Source of the DNA: Aporrectodea caliginosa
Lineage: Eukaryota > Annelida > Clitellata > Crassiclitellata > Lumbricidae
Assembly (NCBI GenBank): GCA_020284085.1
Contig: JACEVL010000469.1
Coordinates: 396,001 to 460,000 of the forward strand
DNA length: 64,000 nucleotides
Direction of reading: 5' to 3'
Under the pieces are notes generated by a model. It worked only from the letters and a program-made list of their open reading frames with translations. It was not told the DNA's origin and did no database searches. The stretch's first letter is position 1. The number at the start of each line of letters is the position of its first letter. This document shows positions 31,934 through 41,798 of the stretch, in pieces. Made by a program: the position numbers and the translations under genes.

Positions 31934-32449
31934 ATGTATTGCGTAAAGTGTAAACGAAAAACTGAAACGAGAGATATTCAAAACGTCGTTAGTAAAAACA
32001 ATAGACCCATGCTTCGAGGCGTATGCGCTGTATGCGGAACGACTAAAACTCAATTCGTGAAAGCAGCACAAGGCGGTGATCTCGTTAGTTCTCTAAATTC
32101 GGTTACAAACGGTATTAAGCTGCCTTGGGCTAAATTTCCAGGTGAAATGCATTTACCCGGTCACTCATTTACGGGACCTGGAACTAGGTTAGATTTGAGA
32201 CTGAATTCCGACGGCACTCCAAAAGAATGGAGCAAGCCTGTTGACAGAGTCGATAACGCAGCGTATTATCACGATTTAGCTTACAATCAATACTCTGATA
32301 CGGCTTCTAGGAATGTAGCTGATAGAGCGATGATTAATGAATTGAACAATATTTCTAATCCTACTCTACGAGAGCGCATCGAAAGAGCGGTAGTTAAACC
32401 TATATTATCAGCTAAATCGAGTTTAGGATTAGGTTTAAAAAAAGCTTAA
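31934..32449 (+). CDS. DUF5679 zinc-ribbon plus phospholipase A2-like protein
   Basis: The start was placed at ATG 31934 (MYCVKCKRKTETRD), because the longer frame from 31799 overlaps the opposite-strand ATPase. The product has about 171 residues. Residues 1-46 show two CxxC pairs (CVKC and CAVC) in a zinc-ribbon of the DUF5679 type. After a short linker comes a parvovirus-VP1-like phospholipase A2 pattern. It has a glycine calcium loop (FTGPGTRLD), then VDNAAYYHDLAYNQY with the HD..Y catalytic core, and a following DTASRNVADRAM. In parvoviruses such a domain breaches the endosome; a similar entry role in the Polinton virion is inferred. The frame is intact. The integrase follows almost immediately. 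Confidence 0.8.
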   Translation: MYCVKCKRKTETRDIQNVVSKNNRPMLRGVCAVCGTTKTQFVKAAQGGDLVSSLNSVTNGIKLPWAKFPGEMHLPGHSFTGPGTRLDLRLNSDGTPKEWSKPVDRVDNAAYYHDLAYNQYSDTASRNVADRAMINELNNISNPTLRERIERAVVKPILSAKSSLGLGLKKA

Positions 32450-32451
32450 AA

Positions 32452-34516
32452 TGGACTGACGAGCTCGCGAATGAATTACATAAGCCCGTAATAAGGCATT
32501 TTAGAAAACGGAAGGTGTATGTTGGTGGGATAGATGAAATATGGGCGGGGGATTTAATCGATATGCAGGCTTTCGCTAAAGATAACGATGGCGTTAAATA
32601 CCTTTTAACGGTTATAGATGTATTTTCAAAGTATGGTTGGATCGTACCACTACATGATAAGAGTGGGAAATCCACAGCTAGCGGTTTCTTGAAAATATTA
32701 AAGAGCGGAAGAAAACCGGGTAAAGTATGGGTTGATAAAGGAAAAGAATTCTACAATAAACACGTAAAGTCGTTAGGTGTCGAGCTGTATTCCACTGAAA
32801 ATGAAGAAAAGTCCTGCGTGGTGGAACGTTGGAATAGGACTATGAAAGATAGGATGTTTAAATATTTTACAGCTAATTCAACTAGAAAATATATTAATAT
32901 ATTAGACGAAATGGTTAGTAATTATAATAACACGAGACATTCTTCTATAAAAATGACCCCCATTAAGGCTAGTATGAAAATTAATGAAAAGACTGTATTT
33001 ATGAATTTATACGGTGATGAGATTTCAGAGCCTATTGTACCTAGGTTCTCAGTAGGTGATAAAGTTAGAATAACGAAGAAAAAGAATTTATTTGAAAAGG
33101 GGTACACGCCGAAATGGTCTGAGGAATTATTTACTGTGTCTGGAGTTCAATACACGGATCCACCAACCTATAAGATTAACCCGCAGGCTACCCAAAACAA
33201 AACATCATTGCGACCCCTAATAACCCTACGATAATTTTCCATCTCAAACTTTTTCGGTATGGAATCAAATTTGACCTTTTAGGTATGCTGTTGGGGGTTC
33301 ATTTACACATCGTTTTGAGGTAAAATGTGAGATGATATCTCACACCGTTCAAAAGTTATACCCAATATACCGAGGCACCAGAGGGGGTGGATACCACCCC
33401 TAGATTTTCGACTATATCTTTACCGTCATTTAACATTAAGAGACACAAATTATACCATTCTATAGAGGGAATGTGGGGCTACATTTCTATGGTCACTGAG
33501 TTGACCTGAAACAACCGGAAGTGCTCAAAATAAATTAAAATGTATGAAAATAGGTTACACTTTCTCACATTTTTCATGTTTTTTCGATTATAACGTATTC
33601 ATAATTTATTTTTGAAGAGAAATAAATTATGCCGTTGCATAGAGGACACGTAGTGCTATTTTTTCATACTGATTATTTTGTTTTTGATGACCGGAAGTGT
33701 TCAAAATAAATAATAATACGCGTAATATGCGTGAAAAATGGCTGAATGGAAGCACTCCCCCTTAGTTTTTTGTCTGTAGCGTATTCATTTGTCTTCCTGG
33801 AAGAGAAACAAAGATATCATTCTTTAGAGGGAATGTAGGGCTTCATTTGCATACCTACATCTTTGTCTTTTGAATACCGGAAGTGATCAAAATAAATAAT
33901 AATACGCGTAATCTGTATGAAAATGGCTGAATATGGCATTACAACGTAAACTGATATATATGTATGGATATATATGTATGGATGTACATTTATACTATAT
34001 AAACATGTGTAGGGATGATTGTGTGTATCTTTTATACATAGATCAGTTTCAAAACACACATAATCTTATATTTGTTTATCCAAAAAGTAAAAAATGTACG
34101 CAATAATATAAAATATCACTAATTAATAGGTTCCATTGTTAAAAGTGCTGTAATATCGAGGTGCATTCACATAATGTACAACTAAATATACCATTCTGTG
34201 CAGAAATGAATGCTGAATCCATTGCTATATTACAAGTTATGATATGTGAAACCAAACACGAAATGGGACAGGGGTGGTAACCACCGGTATGGTAGTCAGT
34301 GTTACAAAAAGCCTGGTACCCCTAAGAGTTAAAGATTATAACGGAGAAGAAATTCACGGCTCGTTTTATGAACAGGAACTGCAGAAATCTAGTCAAGAAA
34401 TATTTAGGATTGAGAAGGTTATACGAAGGCGTGGAAAGAAATCTTTAGTTAAATGGCTTGGTTATCCCGAGTCCTTTAATTCGTGGGTTGATAATGAGGC
34501 ATTGATGACATTATGA
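32452..34516 (+). pseudogene. Polinton integrase (rve core and chromodomain), split by a TTAA element
   Basis: The frame is open from about 32452, with the first ATG at 32515. The retroviral-type core shows EIWAGDLIDMQ (first Asp), VWVDKGKEFYNK (second Asp) and SCVVERWNRTMK (Glu), so the DDE triad is present. An SH3-like segment (RFSVGDKVRITKK) follows. At 33176 the frame is interrupted by a 1.15 kb element. It resumes after 34332 with a short linker and a chromodomain (IFRIEKVIRRR, SLVKWLGYP, FNSWVDNEAL). Before the insertion the frame would have been continuous across the TTAA. The N-terminal zinc-binding region usual in such integrases was not found. The chromodomain is thought to guide integration to particular chromatin. 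Confidence 0.9.
33180..34328. mobile_element. Non-autonomous TTAA element inside the integrase gene
   Basis: TTAA lies at 33176-33179 and 34329-34332. The body aligns, inverted, with the element at 38761-39544. Shared words include 'cgtgtttggtttcacatat' and 'tctgcacagaatggtatat', plus 'gagggaatgtagggcttcat' with a variant. Palindromic pieces lie near both ends (GGGGGTGGATACCACCCC, 33383-33400, and GGGGTGGTAACCACC, about 34271-34285). It has no coding capacity. It contains several 'ccggaagtg.tcaaaataaat' repeats. Confidence 0.85.
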
Positions 34517-34586
34517 AATGATTAAGAAAAAAAATGTAGTCGTATTTGATTTAAAGAATAATAATCGTATAATAAAAAGAGAGACT

Positions 34587-35294
34587 ATGGCAATAACGTA
34601 TAAAAACTTTGATATAAATAATGTCATCTTCGAAAACGTTAAACAAATGACTACTCCTTCTGAAATTAAATTTCAACGCGTGTTTCTAAAGTATAAATAC
34701 GACGACGGGACAATCGACAAAATATCGATACAAACTTCTACTTTGTATTCGTATGGCATTCAAGAGAATCGATCCCAACAAACGAATTTGATAGACTCGT
34801 ATACTTTACCGTTAACCATGTACGATAGAATGGGAGGTCAAACCGAAGACGAAGCGAAAACGATTGAAATTTTTGAAAAGTGTTTAAAACTAGTGAAACT
34901 ACATCTTAAAAAATCCGATGTGAAAGACGCATTAAATAAATACGAAATGAATGCAGACGTTGATAAAATGGAAATTTTTTACAGAAAGAAAGACAAAGGT
35001 GTAATACTTCCCGATATGCCTCCTACTATGTACCCGAGACTTTTAACTTCCTATGAAAAATCACGAGCTCCACCTAAGATACTGACTGGATTTTACGATT
35101 CAAACGATGAACCGATCGATCCTAAGACGCTTATAAACGTACGTTGTAAAGTCATTTGCGATATTGGAATCGATAATATATACATAGGAGCTAAACCAGC
35201 TATTCAGGTAAAAGTAAACGACGTTATAGTTGTCGATCAATTCTCAAGAAAAAGACGTCTGTTCCTCGAACACGATCAAACCGATTCAGATTAG
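34587..35294 (+). CDS. Conserved Polinton-type protein of unknown function
   Basis: The frame opens at 34518, but the second methionine (34587, MAITYKNFDINNVIF) looks like the better start because the first 23 residues are low-complexity and lysine/asparagine-rich. The product has about 235 residues, no membrane segment, and a C-terminal stretch PPKILTGFYDSNDEPIDPKT followed by IGAKPAIQVKVNDVIV. Comparable proteins occur in Polintons and some large DNA viruses. A nucleic-acid-binding (single-strand binding) role is possible but unproven, and I could not assign a family with confidence. The frame is intact. It directly follows the chromodomain end of the integrase on the same strand. Confidence 0.5.
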   Translation: MAITYKNFDINNVIFENVKQMTTPSEIKFQRVFLKYKYDDGTIDKISIQTSTLYSYGIQENRSQQTNLIDSYTLPLTMYDRMGGQTEDEAKTIEIFEKCLKLVKLHLKKSDVKDALNKYEMNADVDKMEIFYRKKDKGVILPDMPPTMYPRLLTSYEKSRAPPKILTGFYDSNDEPIDPKTLINVRCKVICDIGIDNIYIGAKPAIQVKVNDVIVVDQFSRKRRLFLEHDQTDSD

Positions 35295-35368
35295 GCGTTT
35301 GGTTACTTTAAAACCTCATTCTATTAATACTCACACATTTCGATTCCCAGCCAACGTAATCGCTTCAT

Positions 35369-35402
35369 AACTCATTACGATTCAACAGTTTCGTAATGAG
35401 TT
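35369..35402. terminator. Perfect 12 bp stem hairpin downstream of the Polinton gene block
   Basis: AACTCATTACGA (35369-35380) pairs with TCGTAATGAGTT (35391-35402) across a 10-base loop, 75 bp after the last Polinton stop codon. It could mark a transcript end or an element boundary. There is no T-tract, so the terminator label is tentative. Confidence 0.35.
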
Positions 35403-36960
35403 AACGATCGTTTAGGTGGTTGTGTTGTTTTATCCCAGCTTGCTACACTTCTTACTACTTACCTATGTTGAGCCAGATTCCTACACTTCTTACTACTTGC
35501 CTGTGTTTAATTGTGAAATCGGACTCGATCGCTCAACAGGACTCGCGTTTCATAAGTGTTGTACAGCAAAAATAGGTCACTTTGTCAAGAAATGGGTGAG
35601 TTTGTCAGGAAATGGGTGAGTTTGTCAGCTCACAAAGTTTTCGTCAGGACCAAAACAAGCTGACGGAAGTAGCAGATCAAATGTCCGACCGTCTGACAGG
35701 CCCGGCTTGTTTGAAGGAACGCCTCCTTTCTAGTTAGGCCTACATCCTTGCTAGGAGGCTGATGCAATCGAATGATGAATCTTTGTTCCAGTCACATGAT
35801 ATTTTGTTATAGCTAATTATAATTCTAGCCAGTCTTGCATCATAGTTCCTGCTTATATCAGCCCCTCTCGTGATGCTGAGTAATAGGCCTATCGAAACTT
35901 TTGGAAATTCCAGCCAGTTCCTTCTACGTCGTTCCATCTCGCGTTGTCAGCGGACGCTGCTTTAAACGAATAGACTGAGCTATTATATTATATCGCTACA
36001 TACAATCGGTTCTTAACAGTCGATGTTCGTAACATTGAAGGCTTATGAGGTTAGTTTTATAAATCTCTTAATGGAATTCTATATTCGTTGTGAAACAAAA
36101 CAAAAAAAAGGAACTTGTTATGGTTGGATGGATGGAAGGACGATTGAATGGATGGATAAATAGCTTATTGCCTAGGACGAAGCGGTATCTAAGACTGTTT
36201 TTAATTTCATTAGTGCTGGATGTGTGCTATGGCGTTTGTATGAACAGGCATATATATTAGCGACAACTACTATGTGATGATGACAACGACGATGGATAAG
36301 TCTATGCATTTAATAGAGAATGAGTGTAGGTCAGGATAGACGAACAGAATGAAGGATGGAATGAAGGGACACGGGTGGATAGACAGACGAAGAGTCGGAC
36401 ATACCAATTAACGTCCGCCGTTACAAACAGAGGTCTATTGTTCTATTGTTTTCATACGCTGAGGCGGATTTATTTACGTATCGCCTGAGGGAAGGAACAA
36501 CCAGATGTGGCTAGATTTTTTGCCTTCTTACGATTTCTGTAGGCGCCTATAGGTTTCGTAAGCGGGGGTGACCTCTCGGACTTACAATACTACAGGATAT
36601 TACGCTCATGACTCAACGGCGCGTGCGATACCTTGAGAATTTCCGACAGTTTAAAGATGAATCATCAACGCGTGCGCCTGTGATTATTAATAACTTAGGT
36701 TATTGCGCAATACGTAAAATATAACCTATGTTATGGTGAGAGTGACATTTATTTATGTAGCGCATTTTGTAATGGCCCAGAGAATTCAATTCTATACTAC
36801 TAAAGTGGCCATCTGTTAGCTTTACGTTTGACAGACTCAGCCGGTATTACCTTCAGGGTCTCCTAAGGGCTCAACATTTTTGGTCGTTTAGATGTGCTAA
36901 TTGTTGCTCAACAATATAGCAACAAAGTCATATAACCGATTTGAGAAAATATAATATTTA
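35403..36960. other. Unassigned interval with small direct repeats
   Basis: A ~45 bp duplication ('ctacacttcttactactt') lies at 35430-35510. Two copies of 'aaatgggtgagtttgtcag' lie at about 35590-35628. GGAT-rich patches occur at 36120-36170 and 36340-36380. No gene was recognised. Confidence 0.4.
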
Positions 36961-36979
36961 AAAAAGTTATGCAACAAAT

Positions 36980-37025
36980 ATTGGCAGGGGGTCTGGCCAG
37001 ACCCCCCCCCTTGTTCGGATGAGGG
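36980..37025. mobile_element. Right end of a TTAA-type element
   Basis: GGGGGTCTGGCCAGACCCCC (palindrome, 36987-37006) is followed by TTGTTCGGATGAGGG and then TTAA at 37026-37029. The layout matches the right end at 11600-11667. No left end was found upstream. Confidence 0.6.
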
Positions 37026-37149
37026 TTAAGAATAAATATATGTGGGTTCACCATTATGGCAATAATTATATTCTTTTTTAAACGTTAGAGTAGCAAGTTG
37101 AGCGAAATGTAACGTATATGCGTCAACAGCCGTTGAGTTACAACTACGG

Positions 37150-38512
37150 CGAGTTCACTTGAAAATCTTAAAAGAAGGCGATGGCTCCCTTGTTAAGAAA
37201 GCATATGAACTGTACCTTGGATATAAAGTTGGCGAGCTGGATAAAGGTTGGGTACCTAAAATTTGTTGCACATCTGGCGCAGTCAATCTCAGAGCATGGA
37301 TTACTGGTTATCGGCCGTCTATGCCGTTTGCTATTCCAATGATATGAAGGGAGCAAAAATCATGTTTCAAACTGCTGTTTCTTTTTGACAAATGTTTTGG
37401 CCATTCCTCCAAAAGCAAGAAACCAATATTGAATATCCTAATCTTCCATCGGCACTGAGACCACTACCACATGATGACAGCCTTCCTGTAGGTCTACCCA
37501 ATCCACGGGCTGTTTTACCATCGGAGACATTGGTGAAAATGTGAAAAAGGGAACAGAAGACTGTATTGATCCTGATTTCCAACCACTGCAGTGCCGTGAG
37601 CCTCATTTGATAACTCAACCTGAGCTAAAATTTAATAACCTAGTCAGGGACTGAAATTCGTGAAAGGATCAATCGGAATTGCTGTGCTCTCAGATTCAGG
37701 GCTGGAATCTATTGGCACAAGGAACTAATAATATAAACTGTTACTCTCACCTATCCGGTCAGTTGGCACATTGCAACTGTTAACTGCGTGGTGATTTGAA
37801 ATGTGTAGCACTTCTTCAGCTTCTTGTTGGATGCAGCTAGGATATACGAAGTATTGTTGTTTCATCTGTGAGTGGGTCAGTCATGCTAAAGTTTCTCTCT
37901 ACCCACTGGCCACGTCGTAAACATTTGGTACTACGCCAAAGGAAAGTTTATCACGAACCACTTGTTGAACCCAGTAAGATTTTCTTGCCACCTCCTCACA
38001 TCAAGCTTGGACTAGTGAAGAACTTTGTCAAGGTATTGAACAAAGAGGGGAAGGGGTTCAAAAATCTTAAGAGACATGTTTCCTCGCATAAGTGAAGCCA
38101 AGACATGAGAAGGCATATTTCCTGGTCCACAGATAAGAGAACTGATGAATGACAGTCGCTTTGACGAACTCCTGAATAAAATTGAGTTAATTGAGTGGCA
38201 GTCTTTGAAGGACGTTAACTTTCTCGGCAATAACAGATCAGCAAATTATATTCAGTTGGTTGAAAAGATACTTCACGCATTGCATCTGATGGTTGTTACT
38301 AAAATACAATTCTTAATTCCCGTCTGGATTTCTTCCAGCAAATCGTTGTGATGTCAGCGATTAACATGGCGAACATCAGGACATTGCCACAATGGAGAAA
38401 CCACTCCAGGGTGTGTGGAGCATTAGAATGCTAGCTGATGACTGTTTGACATTGATCAGAGAGGCTTCTGATATTGAATACAAACGCAAATCAGCGGCTG
38501 TTCGGTTTTAAA
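37150..38512 (+). pseudogene. Degenerate copy of a dispersed, transposon-associated gene family
   Basis: Pieces in several plus-strand frames fall in a consistent order. They are GDGSLVKKAYELYLGYKVGE and WVPKICCTSGAVNLRAWITG, then MPFAIPMI (37159-37347); a middle region; VEPSKIFLPPPHIKLGLVKN and FVKVLNKEGKGFKNLKR (37868-38095); MNDSRFDELLNKIELIEWQS (38145 on); and TMEKPLQGVWSIRMLADDC (about 38391-38447). From memory, proteins with this order are widespread, highly copied and uncharacterised in arthropods and cnidarians. Several stops and frameshifts separate the pieces, so the copy is dead. No terminal repeats were identified, and I do not assign a function. Confidence 0.6.
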
Positions 38513-38669
38513 ATGTCCAAAAAGTAAATAACAGTACATTGTAAATGTATGCACTAAGTAAATTTCTGGGCATTTCTTTTAAAATCTTGCAAACCATTTT
38601 TCTCAAAAACCTTACGTGATACAAAAATTCTGAGAAAACCGCTGGATTCAGCGTGCCAAAATCTATATA

Positions 38670-40161
38670 CATGGTGGGCCAAAAAAAGTAAACCCCTACG
38701 CATTTTTGCTAATATTTCGGCCAAAAGTAAGAATTATTAAATCACGTTTCACAGGCTTAACCCTAGGGCTACCAAGCTTTTTTTGTAACATCGCCTACCA
38801 ATGGGGGTGGTTGAGACGACCCCTGGATTTCGTGTTTGGTTTCACATATTCTAACTTGTAATACAGCATTGGATTCAGCAATTATTTCTGCACAGAATGG
38901 TATATTTAGTAGTATATTATGTGAATGCACCTCGAAATTACATCACTTTTAACAACAGAACCCCCTTAATTAGCGATATTTTATATTATTGCGTACATTT
39001 TGTACTTTTTGGATAAACAAATATAAAATTATGCGTGTTTTGAAACTGATATATGTATGCAAGACACAAACATACATCCATACATATGTTTATATACGTA
39101 TAAATATGCATCATACATATATATCCATACATATACATCGGTTTACGTTGTGATGCTGTATTCAGCCATTTTCACACAGATTACACGTATTATTATTTAT
39201 TTTGATCACTTCCGGTTTTCAAAAAGACAAACATGAAAGTATGCAAATGAAGCCCTACATTCCCTCTAAAGAATAGTATATTTGTTTCTCTTATAGGAAA
39301 AATAGTCAATAGGCTACAGTCGAAAAACTAAGGGGTTGTTGTATCGACACCCCTCTGGTACCTCGGGTATATATGGGTGTAACTTTTGAATGGCGTGGGC
39401 TACCACCATGATGTTTACCTCAAAATGTGCGCCAATGATCCTGCTACATCTACCTAAAATGTCAAAATTATATTCGATATGGAACAAGTTCGCGAAGCAA
39501 AAAACCTAGGGGGGTTGTTCCAACCCCCCTTGGTAGCCCGAGGGTTAAAGGTAATTCATATCTACGTACAGTGGCCAAATTTCATTGAATATGTTCAAAC
39601 AGAACAAAAGTTATATCACTTTTAGTGAGTCCACCCACTGTTTTTTTTATGGTTCAAAAACGTAACGCTACAAAAAGCAACAAAAAATGATTTTACTAAG
39701 TCACTTCTCAAATAATTGTTATCAAACAAACTTGATATTGCCAGATACATATTACTATTATTATTTAGAAAGAAACGGGGGTACCAGCGTAGCTGCACGT
39801 CACTGTGACGTCACTTAGCAAGAAGACGATCAAGTTGATTAAGCTGAAAAATTCTTTATTTACCAACTTGATAGTCTTCTTGCTAAGTGACGTCACAGTG
39901 ACGTGCAGCTACGCTGGTACACCGTTTATTTTCTAAATAATAATAATAAAATCTTAAGAGACATGTTTCATCAAAAAACAGTGGGTGGACTCACTAAAAG
40001 TGATATAACTTTTGTTCTGTTTGACAATTTTTGCTGAAATTTTGCCATTATACGTAGATATGAATTACCTTTAAGCCTGTCAAACGTGATTTAAAAATTG
40101 TTACTTTTGGCCGAAATATTAGCAAAAATTCGTAGGGGGTTACTTTTTTTGGCCCACCCTG
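38670..40161. mobile_element. Large TA-flanked fold-back element with nested TTAA element
   Basis: The ends read CATGGTGGGCC and GGCCCACCCTG, flanked by TA (38668-38669 and 40162-40163). Matching arms of several hundred bases run inward, for example 'gctaatatttcggccaaaag' and 'gttatatcacttttagtgag'. At the centre, a 57 bp near-perfect inverted repeat (39781-39838 against 39864-39920) has a ~25-base loop. The left arm is interrupted by the element at 38761-39544, while the right arm is continuous at that point. There is no coding capacity. Confidence 0.88.
38761..39544. mobile_element. Non-autonomous TTAA element (784 bp) nested in the fold-back arm
   Basis: TTAA lies at 38757-38760 and 39545-39548. 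The terminal repeats read CCCTAGGGCTACCAA and, in reverse complement, CCCTCGGGCTACCAA. It is related to the element splitting the Polinton integrase. The uninterrupted right arm of the host fold-back gives the pre-insertion sequence. Confidence 0.9.
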
Positions 40162-40635
40162 TAGAACAGCTAAAGATTTTTAGGAAGCAAAAAAAGAGTT
40201 AAAATTTGTTGTCCAGTGTAATTGAATGGTTGGAACAGTCATTGTCACGTGTCGAACGCAGCTGACGGAGTCGATGACGCTGAAACTCTGTGTCCTTCCT
40301 CTCAAATGCCTTTCCCTCTTGAGGCCAAGTACAAGAATACGGGAACGACCTCCGGTTCAATATAATGAAACTGTCGTAGGCCTACGGTTTAAACTTTATG
40401 ATCTAAAAGTTTACGATCCTACCAGCTGATTCTCCTCTCCCCGCAGTCACAAGTAAGATTTTACTTTTCCACACTGAAGTCGCCACAATACGACGGTGAG
40501 AGTTTAAGCCTGGTCACGTTACACTAACGTTGAAGTATGCCTAAGTTAAAGTATTCAACATCAAATATCACGAAACACACATTTCACAGCAAAACAGAAT
40601 TTGGTAGGCCTAATTGATGCGAATAAACTCTTTAA
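40162..40635. other. 3' flank of cGLR-like copy B
   Basis: From about 40240 the sequence matches 20050-20160 and 21200-21351, the flank of copy A, but lacks the fold-back and ~450 bp inserts found there. No separate gene is present. Confidence 0.65.
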
Positions 40636-41798
40636 TTACTTTTTAATAACATGAAGCTTTCGTAGAAGAAATCTGCGAATGATGTCTTCAAACGGACCAT
40701 TAGTTTTCTGAGCAGCAAATCCAGTCATTGCTAGCGAATACGGAAGATTGCAGTCGATACAACATCTGACTTTTAAATATTTTGCTAGAAAATGTATTCC
40801 AAGAAAATTGTGGGATCTAATGGTGTGACGGTTCATAAAAGATTCTGTGACTGTATCACGCCAGTTAAAGTACATATCGATGACAACCACGCGTTCAAAA
40901 TCTGGATTGACAGCTCTCCCAGATTTCATAATGTCAACATTCAGTGGTGATAAATAATAACAGAGTGTGTGAAATCCAAGCAAGGACTGTACGTCTTTAT
41001 CGAAAAAAGAGTCAAAAGGTGGCAACAACAAAACCTTCGTATACGCAAACACCTTAAAATCGATCTTCATTTCAGACTCACGAAGAATTCGCTCACATAA
41101 GAGCAAAACTGTATCGTATTGGCGACACTTGTAAAGGTACAAAGCACGATAACAATCTACTGTGTTGCTCTGGATACCAAAGTCATTGCAAATCACATTG
41201 TAGAATGATTTCATATTTTTCAAAGCATATTCCATCAAATAATCAATAACTCTTTCTTTAATTATCATGGGATTCACACTTGAAGTCTTGCTTTCTATTA
41301 AAGAATCTGTTCTGCGATAAACGATCTGTCTGGTAGCATTGAAATGAGTAACTGACTTCATCGCAGCAATGCATTTCATCTTTCTAAAAGCCTTAAAATA
41401 TTCGTCCATAGGATTGGCTGAATCTGGTAAATCATGACAAAAATCTAAACGCGTGGATTTTCTTTCGGCTGATAATACAGTTAAATAATGAGCAAACGCC
41501 TTTGGTGAAAGACGCAGATCAAGATAAAGTCGCCTGCCAATGTAATGAAGATTACTGTCAGTGATCTTCTTGTGAAGTACACACAATCCAACGATTCTTG
41601 AGATATCGTCAATAAACAACAAACAACCTGCATTCAGAGTTTCCTTTTCATTTTGAGGTGTCTGATCTACGAGAACTGAGGAGCAGAAGCGTATCGCTGT
41701 TTCGTATTCTGATGTGGCAAAATGGAGAGCAGCGAGATAGGCCAAAGCTGCAGGAGCAATGCCATTCGATTTAGAATCATCATATTCTAAAGCTTTAA

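Larger units (their letters stand above)
29637..35294. mobile_element. Polinton/Maverick remnant
   Basis: Virus-like genes are arranged in two divergent groups. On minus are a hydrophobic minor virion-like protein, a penton-like protein and a packaging ATPase. On plus are a DUF5679/phospholipase A2-like protein, a chromodomain integrase and an unassigned protein. This gene set is characteristic of Polintons (adintovirus-like elements). A protein-primed DNA polymerase B, major capsid protein and Ulp1-type protease were not found, and no terminal repeats were seen. The copy is therefore deleted as well as interrupted. Codon use is regular and base composition fairly even compared with the surrounding repeats. 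Confidence 0.88.
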
